Assembly: GCA_900299075.1 (NCBI GenBank)
Contig: OMIK01000084.1
Location: 1-50,776, forward strand
Origin: Chlorobi bacterium Chlorobi_1
Lineage (GTDB): Bacteria > Bacteroidota > Chlorobiia > Chlorobiales > Chlorobiaceae
Length of the DNA: 50,776 bases
Direction: 5' to 3'
Numbering within the stretch: the stretch's first letter is position 1; every line of letters begins with the position of its first letter. Shown in pieces: positions 18,833-29,689 of the stretch. The notes under the pieces were generated by a model. It ran no database searches. It worked only from the letters and a program-made list of their open reading frames with translations, and had not been told where the DNA came from. The translations under genes and the position numbers were made by a program.

Positions 18833-21229
18833 ATGCCTGCAAAAAGCGCCGCGCCTTCAGCCAAAAACAGGACCCTGGTCGTGGTCGAGTCCCCCTCCAA
18901 GGCGAAGACCATCAACAAGTACCTGGGTGACGCCTACACCGTCTACGCCTCGATCGGCCATATCAAGGACCTGCCGAAAAAGGAGATCGGTATCGATTTC
19001 GACAACCACTACGAACCCCGCTACGAGGTCATCGCCGGCAAGGAGAAGGTGGTCAGGCAGCTGAAGAAGCTCGCCGGAGAAGCTGAACGCGTGCTGATCG
19101 CGACCGACCCCGACCGGGAGGGCGAGGCGATCGCCTGGCACATCTCCAACGAGATCGAATTCGCCAGGAAGCCGGTCTTCAGGGTGCTGTTCAACGAGAT
19201 CACCAAGAAGGCGATCCTGGAAGCCATCGGCGAACCGCGCCAGATCGACTACCGGCTCGTCCGGTCGCAGCAGACCCGGCAGGGTCTCGACAAGATCGTC
19301 GGCTACCGGGTCAGCCCGTTCCTCTGGAACGTCGTCTACCGCGGCCTCTCCGCAGGAAGGGTGCAGTCCGTGGCCCTGCGGCTGATCTGCGAGCGTGAGG
19401 CGGAGATCGACGCCTTCACGGCCCAGGAGTACTGGACCGTCAGCGGCGACTTCGTCACCCCCGAAAATGAGAGCTTCCGCGCCAAGCTGGTCAAGGTCAG
19501 GGGGGAGAAGCCCGAGATCACCAACGGCAAGCAGGCCGAAGAGATCGCGGCTGCGATCCAGGGGCGCCTGTTCGCCGTGGGCGACATCGCGCCCAAGGTC
19601 ATCCAGCGCCGCCAGCCGCTGCCCTTCACCACCTCCCTGCTCCAGCAGGCCGCGTCGAACCAGCTCGGCTTCGGCTCCCAGAAGACCATGCGGGTCGCGC
19701 AGCAGCTTTACGAAGGCATAGAAATCGGTCCCGAGGGGGCGACCGGCCTGATCACCTATATGAGGACCGACTCGATCCGCGTCAGCGGCGAGGCGGTTGG
19801 ACAGGCCCAGGAGTATATCACCCGCCAGTTCGGCAAGGAGTACATCGGCCACGGCAGCCCCTCGAAATCGGGCAAGTACAGCCAGGACGCGCACGAAGCG
19901 ATCCGGCCGACCACGGTCGCGCGGACCCCGGAGTCGCTCAGGAAGCACCTGAGCGCCGACCAGTTCAAGCTCTACGAGCTGATCTGGAAGCGCTTCCTCG
20001 CCTCGATGATGGCCCCGGCCAAGATCGAGCAGACCCGGATCGACGTCGAGGACCACGAGAAGGAGTTCCTCTTCCGCGCTACCGGCAACCGTACCCTCTT
20101 CCCGGGCTTCTTCCGGGTCTACGACGACCAGCAGGAGCTGGACTACGAGGCGCAGAAATCGACCCGGGACGAGGTCGAAAAGGAGCAGATCGTCAAGCTT
20201 CCGGAACACATCACGCTCAGGGACTCCCTCAAGCTCTCCGAGCTCGACCGGCGCCAGAGCTTCACCAGGCCGCCGGCCCGCTATACCGAAGCCAGCCTCG
20301 TCAAGGAGCTCGACAACTACGGCATCGGCCGCCCGTCGACCTATGCATCGATCTTCTCCACGCTCCAGGAGCGCAGGTACGTCGAGCTGCAGAAGAAGAA
20401 GATCATCCCGACCGAACTCGGCAAGGATGTTTCCACCATTCTGGTGGCCAACTTCCCCGAGCTGTTCAACGTGAAGTTCACGGCGGAGATGGAGGACGAG
20501 CTGGACAAGGTCGCCTCGGGGGACGACGAGTACGAGAAGGTGCTGGATGCGTTCTACCGCCCGCTCGAATCGGTGCTCAGCAGCCGCAAGGCCGACCCGG
20601 TCATCCCCCAGAACCGCGAGGCTGCGCTCTGCGAGAAGTGCGGCACGGGGCGCATGATCGTGAAGTGGACCACCAGCGGGAAGTTCCTGGGCTGTTCGGA
20701 CTACCCGAAGTGCAAGAACATCAAGTCCATCGCCACGACCAAGGCGAAACCGAAGGAGACCGGCATCGCCTGCCCGACCTGCGGCGACGGGCACATGCTC
20801 CTCCGGAACGGACGCCTCGGCCCGTTCCTCGCCTGCTCGAACTATCCGAAATGCAACACCCTGCTCAACCTGAGCAAGCAGCGGCACATCGAGCCGGTCA
20901 AGGCCCCACCGGTCAAGACCGACCTTGGCTGCCCGAAATGCGGTTCGCCGATGTACCTGAGGTCCGGCAAGCGCGGCCCGTGGCTCGGCTGCTCGACCTT
21001 CCCGAAGTGCCGCGGAAGGCTCTCGTGGAACGCCATCGAAACGGAGGTGCGGGAGCACTGGGAGTCGGTCATCAAAGAGCACCTCAAGGCCCACCCCGAG
21101 GTGGTGATCCGCATGATGGACGGATCGCCGGCGCCGATGACGCTGCCGATCGAGGATATCATCACGAGGGCCGAGGAGGCCGGGCTCATCAGCACCCAGT
21201 CCGCCCAGGAGAGCGAAGTGACCGCCTGA
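18833..21229 (+). CDS. topA: DNA topoisomerase I (type IA)
   Basis: Relaxes negative supercoils by transient single-strand cleavage. From ATG 18833 the protein has 798 residues. It opens with the TOPRIM motif TLVVVESPSKAKTI and ATDPDREGEAIAWH for metal binding, and carries the active-site tyrosine in GLITYMRTDSIRVS. The C-terminus has three four-cysteine zinc ribbons: CEKCGTG...YPKC, CPTCGDG...YPKC and CPKCGSP...FPKC. A tail of about 75 residues follows. In-frame ATGs at 18788 and 18677 would add 15 or 52 residues that look unstructured; 18833 was chosen because MPAKSAAPSAK leads directly into the fold, but no strong ribosome site decides it. Confidence 0.93.
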   Translation: MPAKSAAPSAKNRTLVVVESPSKAKTINKYLGDAYTVYASIGHIKDLPKKEIGIDFDNHYEPRYEVIAGKEKVVRQLKKLAGEAERVLIATDPDREGEAIAWHISNEIEFARKPVFRVLFNEITKKAILEAIGEPRQIDYRLVRSQQTRQGLDKIVGYRVSPFLWNVVYRGLSAGRVQSVALRLICEREAEIDAFTAQEYWTVSGDFVTPENESFRAKLVKVRGEKPEITNGKQAEEIAAAIQGRLFAVGDIAPKVIQRRQPLPFTTSLLQQAASNQLGFGSQKTMRVAQQLYEGIEIGPEGATGLITYMRTDSIRVSGEAVGQAQEYITRQFGKEYIGHGSPSKSGKYSQDAHEAIRPTTVARTPESLRKHLSADQFKLYELIWKRFLASMMAPAKIEQTRIDVEDHEKEFLFRATGNRTLFPGFFRVYDDQQELDYEAQKSTRDEVEKEQIVKLPEHITLRDSLKLSELDRRQSFTRPPARYTEASLVKELDNYGIGRPSTYASIFSTLQERRYVELQKKKIIPTELGKDVSTILVANFPELFNVKFTAEMEDELDKVASGDDEYEKVLDAFYRPLESVLSSRKADPVIPQNREAALCEKCGTGRMIVKWTTSGKFLGCSDYPKCKNIKSIATTKAKPKETGIACPTCGDGHMLLRNGRLGPFLACSNYPKCNTLLNLSKQRHIEPVKAPPVKTDLGCPKCGSPMYLRSGKRGPWLGCSTFPKCRGRLSWNAIETEVREHWESVIKEHLKAHPEVVIRMMDGSPAPMTLPIEDIITRAEEAGLISTQSAQESEVTA

Positions 21230-21245
21230 CCTCTGTCCTTTCTTC

Positions 21246-21302
21246 ATCGCTATCGGCATCTGATACAGTACTCGATTACGATAGCGGTACCGATAGCGAT
21301 TC
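21246..21302. repeat. 6-bp-unit inverted repeat between topA and feoB
   Basis: CGATTA, CGATAG, CGGTAC, CGATAG and CGATTC follow one another at 6-base steps from 21273 to 21302. Facing them, ATCGCTATCGG (21246-21256) is the exact reverse complement of CCGATAGCGAT (21290-21300). The two ends can form an 11-bp stem around a 33-base loop. It sits between two convergent gene ends, so a transcript-end role for one or both is possible. A two-unit relative, CGATAACGATAG, occurs at 30454-30465 upstream of sdhC. Confidence 0.5.
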
Positions 21303-21323
21303 GGGGGAAGGGGCAAGATTACC

Positions 21324-23459
21324 TCACGCGAACACCAGCGCCAGGCGGTAGGTGATGAACGAGGCCGTCCAGGCGACCAGCACCACATAGCCCGTGTAGG
21401 CGAGCACGGGCTTCCAGGCCCCCACCTCCTTCTTCATCACCCCCATCGAGGCGACGCACGGGATATAGAGCAGCACGAAGACCATCAGGCTGAGCGCGGT
21501 CGCCGGGGTGAAGCCTGGGTCGCTGCGCAGGATCGAGGCCAGGTCCGAGGCCTGCCCCTTGTGGCCGATGGAAATGATCGTTCCCAGCGTCGACACCACC
21601 ACCTCCTTGGCGGCCAGCCCCGTCACCAGCGAAATGCCGATCCTCCAGTCGAAGCCGAGCGGCCTGATGAGCGGCTCGATGAGCTTGCCCGCACGCCCGG
21701 CAAGCGAGTACTCCAGCTGCGCCGCCTGCGCCTTCGACTCGGCCAGCAGGAGCCTTTCGGCCTTCTGCACGGAGCCCTCGGCCGAGGCCTCGATGCGCAC
21801 CCGCTCCCTCGCCAGGCCGGCATCGACCTCACGGCTCTTCGGGAAGTTGCTCGCCACCCATATCAGCATCACCGCGGCAAGGATGAGCGTACCGGCTTTC
21901 TTCAGGTACATCAGGGCCTTCATCCGGGCCTGGAAAACCACCGAGGCCATGGTCGGCCAGCGGTAGGGCGGGAGCTCCATGACGAAGGGTTCCGAGTCGC
22001 TCTTGAGCACCGTTGACTTGAGCATCCATGCGGTCCAGAGCCCGACGGCGATGCCCAGCAGGTAGATGCCGAACATGACGTTGGCCGCGGTCGCCGGCGG
22101 GAAGAAGGCACCCGCAAGCAGCACGTAAAGCGGGAGCTTCGCGCCGCAGCTCATGAACGGGATGGCCATGATGGTCGCCAGGCGGTCCGAGCGGCTCTTC
22201 AGGGTGCGCGTGGCCATGATCGCCGGTATCGAGCAGCCGAATCCGGTGACCATCGGGATGAAGGACTTGCCGTGAAGGCCGAAGCGGTGCATCACCTTGT
22301 CGATCACGAAGGCCGCACGCGCCATGTAGCCGGAGGCCTCGAGGAACGACAGGCCGATGAAGAGCAGGACGATGTTGGGAAGGAACACCACCACGCCGCC
22401 GACGCCGGAGAGGATGCCGTCGACGAGGATCGACCTGGCCATCGGGTCGGGAAGCAACGGCGCCAGTGTCTTGCCGGCAAGCGAGAACAGGTACTCGAGC
22501 CCCTTCGTCATCGGAGCGCCGAGGGTGAAGGTCAGCTGGAATATGCCCCAGACCACCACAAGGAAGATGGGCAGGCCGAGTACCCGGTTCAGCACGACCG
22601 CGTCGATGCGGTCGGTCAGCGTGGCCGCATCGGCATGGGGCTGCCGGACGCACTCCTGCATCGCCCCGCGGATGAACGAGTGGCGGTCCTCGGTGATGAG
22701 CACCTCAGGGTCGGTCCGGTGCATCCTCTCGCAGTCGACGATCGCCTCCTGCAGGGCGAGCTCCACCCTGACCCAGACAGGGTGCTGCTGCACCAGTTGG
22801 TAGGCCTCTCGATCGTTCTCGAGCAGCTTGACGGCGAGCCAGCGCGGGTTTGTGCCGTCCAGCGCCCTTTCGTGCGACAGGAGGCCGGCGATCTTCCCGA
22901 TGGCCCGCTCGACCTCCGGGCTGAAGGCGAGCTTGTTCTTGCCGATCTCGATCCGGCCGTCCGCCACCCTCACGACATGGTCGAGCAGGGCGTCGATGCC
23001 CCGCTTCTGCCTGGCGGAGGTCGGCACGATGTGCGAACCAAGCAGCTGCTGCAGCTGCTTGACGTCGATCAAGATCCCCTTCTCCTCGACCTCGTCGATC
23101 ATGTTGAGCGCCACGAGCAGCTCGACCTCCATCTCCATGAGCTGCACGGTCAGGAGGAGGTTCCGTTCGAGGTTCGCCCCCTCGACCACGTTCACCACCA
23201 CGTCCGGCTTCTCGTCGATGATGAATCGACGGGTCACGATCTCCTCCGGCGAGAAGGGGGTGAGCGAGTAGGTGCCCGGCAGGTCGACGACCGTGACCCT
23301 CCGCCCCTTGTAGTCCACATACCCCTCGTGCTTCTCGATAGTCACGCCGGGGAAGTTGCCGACCCGCTGGTGGGCTCCGGTGATGGCGTTGAAGAGGGAG
23401 GACTTGCCGGCGTTCGGGTTCCCGGTCAGGGCGACCGTTATCTCCTTGGAGCCGCTCAT
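21324..23459 (-). CDS. feoB: Ferrous iron transport protein B
   Basis: Inner-membrane ferrous iron transporter with a cytoplasmic G domain. The 711-residue protein has G1 GNPNAGKSS (13-21), switch NFPGVTIEKHEG, G3 DLPGTYSLTP, G4 NMIDE and the G5-like PTSARQKRG, followed by a helical GDI region and membrane segments with the FeoB-type gates CGAKLPLYVL and VTGFGCSIPAI. It overlaps feoA by 4 bases. No feoC follows; the next gene converges from topA. Confidence 0.96.
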   Translation of the reverse strand: MSGSKEITVALTGNPNAGKSSLFNAITGAHQRVGNFPGVTIEKHEGYVDYKGRRVTVVDLPGTYSLTPFSPEEIVTRRFIIDEKPDVVVNVVEGANLERNLLLTVQLMEMEVELLVALNMIDEVEEKGILIDVKQLQQLLGSHIVPTSARQKRGIDALLDHVVRVADGRIEIGKNKLAFSPEVERAIGKIAGLLSHERALDGTNPRWLAVKLLENDREAYQLVQQHPVWVRVELALQEAIVDCERMHRTDPEVLITEDRHSFIRGAMQECVRQPHADAATLTDRIDAVVLNRVLGLPIFLVVVWGIFQLTFTLGAPMTKGLEYLFSLAGKTLAPLLPDPMARSILVDGILSGVGGVVVFLPNIVLLFIGLSFLEASGYMARAAFVIDKVMHRFGLHGKSFIPMVTGFGCSIPAIMATRTLKSRSDRLATIMAIPFMSCGAKLPLYVLLAGAFFPPATAANVMFGIYLLGIAVGLWTAWMLKSTVLKSDSEPFVMELPPYRWPTMASVVFQARMKALMYLKKAGTLILAAVMLIWVASNFPKSREVDAGLARERVRIEASAEGSVQKAERLLLAESKAQAAQLEYSLAGRAGKLIEPLIRPLGFDWRIGISLVTGLAAKEVVVSTLGTIISIGHKGQASDLASILRSDPGFTPATALSLMVFVLLYIPCVASMGVMKKEVGAWKPVLAYTGYVVLVAWTASFITYRLALVFA

Positions 23460-23683
23460 GAGGCCATCCTGACGCCGATCCCCTCGGCTTCGGACCTCCT
23501 GAGGGTCAGGTAGAGCCCCTTGAACAGGATCTCGACCGGGTCGCCAAGGGGCGCTACCCGGAGCACCTTGAGTTCGGTGCCCCTGATGAGCCCAAGGTCC
23601 ATGAGGCGCCGCCTGACAAGTGAATCGGTGCCTGTCGAAGTAACTACGGCCTTGTCGCCGACCTTGAGTTGCGAGAGCTTCAT
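23456..23683 (-). CDS. feoA: Ferrous iron transport protein A
   Basis: Small cytoplasmic SH3-fold protein that works with FeoB. The 75 residues MKLSQLKVGDKAVVTST...RRRLMDLGLIRGTELKVL...GDPVEILFKGLYLTLRRSEA carry the whole FeoA domain. Its stop overlaps the feoB start by 4 bases (23456-23459), so translation is coupled. Confidence 0.95.
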   Translation of the reverse strand: MKLSQLKVGDKAVVTSTGTDSLVRRRLMDLGLIRGTELKVLRVAPLGDPVEILFKGLYLTLRRSEAEGIGVRMAS

Positions 23684-23713
23684 CGGGGTGGTGGTGGAGT
23701 GATAATGAAAGAC

Positions 23714-23753
23714 CTAATTGGAATTAGTATAAATAACCGCCACAACAGAACAA
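23714..23753 (-). promoter_or_regulatory. Predicted feoAB promoter with palindromic operator
   Basis: On the minus strand TTGTTC (23753-23748) and TATACT (23731-23726) are 16 bases apart. Just downstream and touching the -10 box is a perfect inverted repeat, CTAATT-GG-AATTAG (23714-23727). Placed 31 bases before the feoA start, it suits an iron-responsive repressor site (Fur or DtxR family), but the sequence does not clearly match either consensus. Confidence 0.45.
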
Positions 23754-23794
23754 AAGGTTTCCCGCCGGCGGAAATCTTCTGATGCAGCCCGGAA

Positions 23795-24175
23795 CTATCC
23801 GTGGCCTACCGACTGGCCGGCGAAGGGCGGCCATCCCATGCCCTTCCCGCCGATGAGGTGGGCGTGGATATGGCCAACGCTCTGCAGGGCGTCCCGGCCG
23901 TTGTTGAACACCAGCCGATAGCCGGACTCGAGCACCCCGGCCTTCTCGGCGACGGTACGCGCCGCAAGCAGGATCTGGCCGGCGATCGGTTCATCCTCCG
24001 GAGAAAGGTCACTCAGCGAGGTTATGTGCTCGAGCGGGATGATGAGGATATGGGTCGGCGCAACAGGGTTCAGGTCCCGGAAGGCCATCACCTGGTCGTT
24101 GCGGTAGACGACCGATGCCGGGATCTGGCCGGAGACGATCTTGCAGAAGATGCAGTCGGGGTCTTGACGGGACAT
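23795..24175 (-). CDS. HIT-family nucleotide-binding protein (HinT-like)
   Basis: Probable purine nucleoside phosphoramidase. The 126-residue protein has CIFCKIVSGQIPASVVY at the N-terminus, the two cysteines of the HinT zinc-type start, and the histidine triad GHIHAHLIGG with His102, His104 and His106. AGGAG lies 7 bases before ATG 24175. The open frame extends to 24487 but that part overlaps the next gene. The start is 26 bases after the stop of the lipoprotein gene at 24202, so the two may share a transcript. Confidence 0.92.
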   Translation of the reverse strand: MSRQDPDCIFCKIVSGQIPASVVYRNDQVMAFRDLNPVAPTHILIIPLEHITSLSDLSPEDEPIAGQILLAARTVAEKAGVLESGYRLVFNNGRDALQSVGHIHAHLIGGKGMGWPPFAGQSVGHG

Positions 24176-24201
24176 GGCGGGCTCCTGTTTGGTGTTGGCG
24201 G

Positions 24202-24699
24202 TTACCTCTTGAGTGCGACGGAGATCGTGGCGGTGCCATCGCTGCTCACCACGGCGATGGAGATGTTCCCCTTCTGCCCGGTGACGCTGCCGCCCCTGCC
24301 GACGATCATCGACGAGGCCTGGAAGCCCCGCTCCTTGAGGAGGGCCGCATACCTCCTGATGGCGTCCGGCTGGAGTTCGCCGGCGGCGATCGACCAGCTC
24401 AGCCCTTCGCCGCTCTCGCTCCTGGTGACCGAACGGATCGAACCGAAGGAGAATGGCGGCACCTCGGCCGGGATGCCGGCAGGCCACCCGACGCCTCCGG
24501 CCATGATCTCCACCGTGCGGCCCGAGGTCTCGATCGTGACGCTCTGGGCGCTCTCCTCCACCTTCGTCGCGCTCTGCCTGCCGGCATCGGCGGGCTTACG
24601 GCCATGCTCGTCCCCGGCCTTGCCGCAGCCGCCGAGGGTTGCAAGCAGCGCCGGCAGCAGGAGCGCCCCTGCGACCCGGACAGTTCCTTGACGTGCCAT
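24202..24699 (-). CDS. Predicted lipoprotein of unknown function
   Basis: The 165-residue protein starts MARQGTVRVAGALLLPALLA with a lipobox TLGGC (Cys25), so it is probably lipid-anchored. The rest has no family I recognise. A linker (26-50) is followed by a domain with PPFSFGSIRSVTRSESGEG and a C-terminal stretch that alternates strands and one helix (PDAIRRYAALLKERGF). This layout resembles small two-layer periplasmic domains. The ATG at 24699 has AGGA 5 bases upstream, which decides it over an in-frame start at 24765. It precedes the HIT gene on the same strand. Confidence 0.7.
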   Translation of the reverse strand: MARQGTVRVAGALLLPALLATLGGCGKAGDEHGRKPADAGRQSATKVEESAQSVTIETSGRTVEIMAGGVGWPAGIPAEVPPFSFGSIRSVTRSESGEGLSWSIAAGELQPDAIRRYAALLKERGFQASSMIVGRGGSVTGQKGNISIAVVSSDGTATISVALKR

Positions 24700-24771
24700 C
24701 TCTTTCCTGCCGTTAACTGGTTGATTAAGAAGGGGTTCAATACCTGAATTTAATGAAAAAAGCATGAGCTC

Positions 24772-25998
24772 TCAGCCCTCCGCCGCACGACGGGCGAGCA
24801 CCCTCCATGAAACCGCGAGCCCTCCTGCGGCGAGCAGGGCGAAGAGCGCGCCGGAACGGAAGGCCCATGCCGGCCCGAGCAGTTGCCAGAGCAGGCCGGC
24901 AAGCAGGCTCGAAAGCAGCGCCGCGACCCCGGTGAGCAGGTTGAAGAGGCCGAACCCGGTCGCCAGCGACCCGGCAGGGGCGCTGGCCGCGACGAGCTTC
25001 GAAAGCACCCCCTGGGTGAAGCCGAGATGCGCGCCCCACAGCACCACGCCGGCCATGACTTCTGGAGTGCCTCGAGCAGCCGAAAGCAGGAGGTTCGCGA
25101 CGACGAGAAGGGCGATCCCGGCGGCCAGCTGACGGTAGGCGCCGTACCTGTCCGACATGATCCCGGCAGGATACGAGACCCCGGAATAGACCAGGTTCAT
25201 CACGACCATCACCAGCGGCACATACACGGCCGGCATGCCGACGGCGAGCGCCTTGAGCAGGAGGAAGGCGTCGCTGAACCTCGCCATGGTGAAGGCGGCG
25301 CCGGTCAGCACGACCAGCCAGAACGGGAGCGTCATGCCCCCGATGCCCGAGGCCAGGGAGCGGCGGCTCTCGGCCGAGCGCGTCCCGTGGTGCGGGGCCG
25401 GTTCGCGCAGCCCGGCGGCAAGCAGCAGCACGCACAGCAGCGCCGGAATGGTGCCGACCCACAGCACGCGGCGGAGGTCACCGGAAAAGAGCAGCATCAG
25501 CAGCACGGCAAGCAGCGGCCCGACGAAGGCCCCTGCGGAGTCGAGTGCCTGGCGGAAGCCATAGGCTGCGCCCTGCATCTCCGCTGGCGCCAGCTCGGCG
25601 ATCAGGGCATCCCGCGGAGCCCCCCTGAGCCCTTTGCCGACACGGTCGGCGAAGCGGGCAAGGAAAATGGTGTCCATGGAAGCAGCCAGGGGGAAAAGGG
25701 GCTTGGCCAGGGCGCTCAACCCGTAACCGATGAGCGCCAGGGGCTTGCGGCGCCGGAAGCGGTCACTCCATATCCCTGAAAACAGCTTCATGATGGAAGC
25801 GGTCGCCTCCGCGGCCCCCTCCACGAGGCCGACCCCGATCATGCCGGCTCCCAGCAGGGTGGTCATGAACACCGGCAGCAGGCTCAGCATCAGCTCCGAC
25901 GACATGTCCATGAGCATCGACACGAAGCCGAGCACCCGGATGCCGGCCGGAAGGCGCGACGACCCGTGGCTCGATTTACATGTATTCATGGCTTTCAT
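24772..25998 (-). CDS. MFS transporter
   Basis: Predicted secondary transporter of the major facilitator superfamily, substrate unknown. The 408-residue protein has about 12 hydrophobic segments in two halves joined by a charged loop (around 205-220, PAPHHGTRSAESRR). The MFS loop motif is visible as GIWSDRFRRRKPL in the first half and as GIMSDRYGAYRQLA in the second. GLRGAPRDALIAELAP resembles a drug-efflux or sugar-efflux subgroup. ATGs at 25998 and 25989 are 9 bases apart; the first has GGGAT near it. The reading frame opens far upstream over the divergent gene, which is not credible. Confidence 0.85.
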   Translation of the reverse strand: MKAMNTCKSSHGSSRLPAGIRVLGFVSMLMDMSSELMLSLLPVFMTTLLGAGMIGVGLVEGAAEATASIMKLFSGIWSDRFRRRKPLALIGYGLSALAKPLFPLAASMDTIFLARFADRVGKGLRGAPRDALIAELAPAEMQGAAYGFRQALDSAGAFVGPLLAVLLMLLFSGDLRRVLWVGTIPALLCVLLLAAGLREPAPHHGTRSAESRRSLASGIGGMTLPFWLVVLTGAAFTMARFSDAFLLLKALAVGMPAVYVPLVMVVMNLVYSGVSYPAGIMSDRYGAYRQLAAGIALLVVANLLLSAARGTPEVMAGVVLWGAHLGFTQGVLSKLVAASAPAGSLATGFGLFNLLTGVAALLSSLLAGLLWQLLGPAWAFRSGALFALLAAGGLAVSWRVLARRAAEG

Positions 25999-26160
25999 AG
26001 GCGATCCCGCTGAATGACGGGGGGCGGTGAGTTGCTGCGGATGCGGCCGGCAACGCACACCACCTCTCAACGGTACCGGTTTTCTAACCAGGGCGTTCCG
26101 CCGGGAGGCGTTTTTTCGTATTATTGGCATATGCCAACACAACCATCCACCTGGACTATC

Positions 26161-26847
26161 ATGCGCATCCCGACGACCGCAAGGCGTGCCTGCAACATCC
26201 TCCTCGTGCCTCTCCTGCTCGGTGCGTGCAAGCCTTCGGGGGTGTCGAACCCCACGGGGAGCGTCACCGACATCGATGGCAACAGCTACGGCACCGTTAC
26301 CATCGGCGGCAGGACCTGGATGTCGGAAAACCTGCGGGCCTCCCGCTACAGGAACGGAGAGCCGATACCGGAAATCAGGGACGGACATACCTGGTCGACG
26401 CTCAAAACCGGTGCCTGGAGCGCTTACGACCATAAGGCTGAGAACGGGAAAGCCTTCGGGAAACTCTACAACTGGCACGCGGTCAACGATCCGAGGGGCC
26501 TTGCGCCGGAAGGGTGGCACGTGGCGACCGACCGCGAGTGGAGCGAACTGGCCCGGACGGTCGGGGACGAACAGCATGCGGGAGGCGCCCTGAAGGCTGC
26601 CGGCAGATGGGGAGGGCAACCGAAGGAGGGCGACGGGAGCAGCGGTTTCAACGCCTTGCCGGCCGGGGCGAGACGGGACACCGACGGAGGATTCGTGCTG
26701 CTGGGGCAGTTCGGGCGGTTCTGGACGGCGACCGCTTCGGATGCTGCAAGGGCTTACGGACGGGCGATGGAGTATTACGACGATGCCGTACGGAGCGGCG
26801 AGGTGAAAAAGGAGAACGGATTTTCGGTCAGGTGCGTCAAGGACTGA
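26161..26847 (+). CDS. Lipoprotein with Fibrobacter succinogenes major paralogous domain
   Basis: The 228-residue protein starts MRIPTTARRACNILLVPLLL with a lipobox LLGAC (Cys22). The mature part shows the family landmarks: DIDGNSYGTVTIGGRTWMSENL, YNWHAVNDPRGLAPEGWHV, a W-S/E-L helix, and FWTATASD...GFSVRCVKD at the end. The fold is related to C-type-lectin/formylglycine-enzyme domains, and the role is usually unknown surface binding. An in-frame ATG at 26131 would add 10 residues before the signal. It diverges from the MFS gene and converges with sdhB. Confidence 0.82.
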   Translation: MRIPTTARRACNILLVPLLLGACKPSGVSNPTGSVTDIDGNSYGTVTIGGRTWMSENLRASRYRNGEPIPEIRDGHTWSTLKTGAWSAYDHKAENGKAFGKLYNWHAVNDPRGLAPEGWHVATDREWSELARTVGDEQHAGGALKAAGRWGGQPKEGDGSSGFNALPAGARRDTDGGFVLLGQFGRFWTATASDAARAYGRAMEYYDDAVRSGEVKKENGFSVRCVKD

Positions 26848-26867
26848 GCCGCGAGGAAAAAGACAAA

Positions 26868-26900
26868 GGCGTGCCGGGGCTCGATGCGCCCCGGCACGCC
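26868..26900 (-). terminator. Terminator hairpin downstream of sdhB
   Basis: GGCGTGCCGGGGC (26868-26880) and GCCCCGGCACGCC (26888-26900) form a perfect 13-bp stem with a 7-base loop. Read on the minus strand, a T-rich tract (TTTGTCTTTTTCC, 26867-26855) follows, as in an intrinsic terminator for the sdh operon. It may also slow transcription from the convergent gene. Confidence 0.75.
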
Positions 26901-26914
26901 CTCCCATCCTCTCG

Positions 26915-27688
26915 TCACAGCGAGAAGCTGACCTGCTTCTCCTTTTCTGCGAAGAGCTTGGCCGCAAGGAACTCTCGGTTCATCCTGGCGATGTTCGCGA
27001 TGGTGATCTCCTTGGGGCACTCGGCCTCGCAGGCGTAGGTGTTGCTGCAGCCGCCGAACCCGAGGCTGTCCATCGTGGCGACCATGTTCTGCACGCGGCG
27101 CTCCGCCTCGACGCGCCCCTGCGGCAGGAGGGCGAGGTGGGAGACCTTCGCGGCCACGAAGAGCATGGCCGAGGCGTTCGGGCAGGAGGCGACGCAAGCA
27201 CCGCAGCCGATACAGGCCGCGGCGTCGAATGCCGCGTCGGCGGCCGGCTTCGGAACCGGGAGGGTATTGGCGTCGGGAATGCCGCCGGAGTTGACCGAGA
27301 CGTAGCCGCCGGCCTGGATGATCCTGTCGAACGCGCTGCGGTCGACGATGAGGTCCTTGACCACCGGGAAGGCGCCGCAGCGCCAGGGCTCGACGAAGAT
27401 GGTCTCGCCGTTCCTGAACGAGCGCATGTGGAGCTGGCAGGTGGTCGTTCCCTTCAGCGGCCCGTGCGGACGGCCGTTGATGTAGAGGCTGCAGGTTCCG
27501 CAGATCCCCTCGCGGCAGTCGTGGTCGAACGCGACCGGATCCTCCCCCCTGGCGATGAGCTGCTGGTTGAGGGAGTCGAGCATTTCGAAAAATGAGCTGT
27601 CCGGGGAGATGTCATCGACCTTGTAGGTGACCAGCCCACCGTTGTCGGAGGCGTTCTTCTGACGCCATATCTTCAGGGTGAAAATCAT
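26915..27688 (-). CDS. sdhB: Succinate dehydrogenase / fumarate reductase iron-sulfur subunit
   Basis: Passes electrons between the flavin subunit and the membrane quinone site. The 257-residue protein has the [2Fe-2S] ligands in [10 protein letters not shown] and a later cysteine (TTTCQLH), then two C-terminal cluster motifs [13 protein letters not shown] and [15 protein letters not shown] for the [4Fe-4S] and [3Fe-4S] centres. The sequence style follows the Bacteroidota/Chlorobi SdhB group. It starts 9 bases after the sdhA stop and is the last gene of sdhCAB. Direction of catalysis cannot be read from sequence; in green sulfur bacteria it would run as fumarate reductase in the reductive TCA cycle. 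Confidence 0.95.
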   Translation of the reverse strand: MIFTLKIWRQKNASDNGGLVTYKVDDISPDSSFFEMLDSLNQQLIARGEDPVAFDHDCREGICGTCSLYINGRPHGPLKGTTTCQLHMRSFRNGETIFVEPWRCGAFPVVKDLIVDRSAFDRIIQAGGYVSVNSGGIPDANTLPVPKPAADAAFDAAACIGCGACVASCPNASAMLFVAAKVSHLALLPQGRVEAERRVQNMVATMDSLGFGGCSNTYACEAECPKEITIANIARMNREFLAAKLFAEKEKQVSFSL

Positions 27689-27697
27689 GATAGCCGG

Positions 27698-29635
<1,938 letters not shown>

Positions 29636-29689
29636 GTACGGTGGATGTTTGCGATGGGGTTCATGGATATCGGTAGTGAGGTGGCGCCA

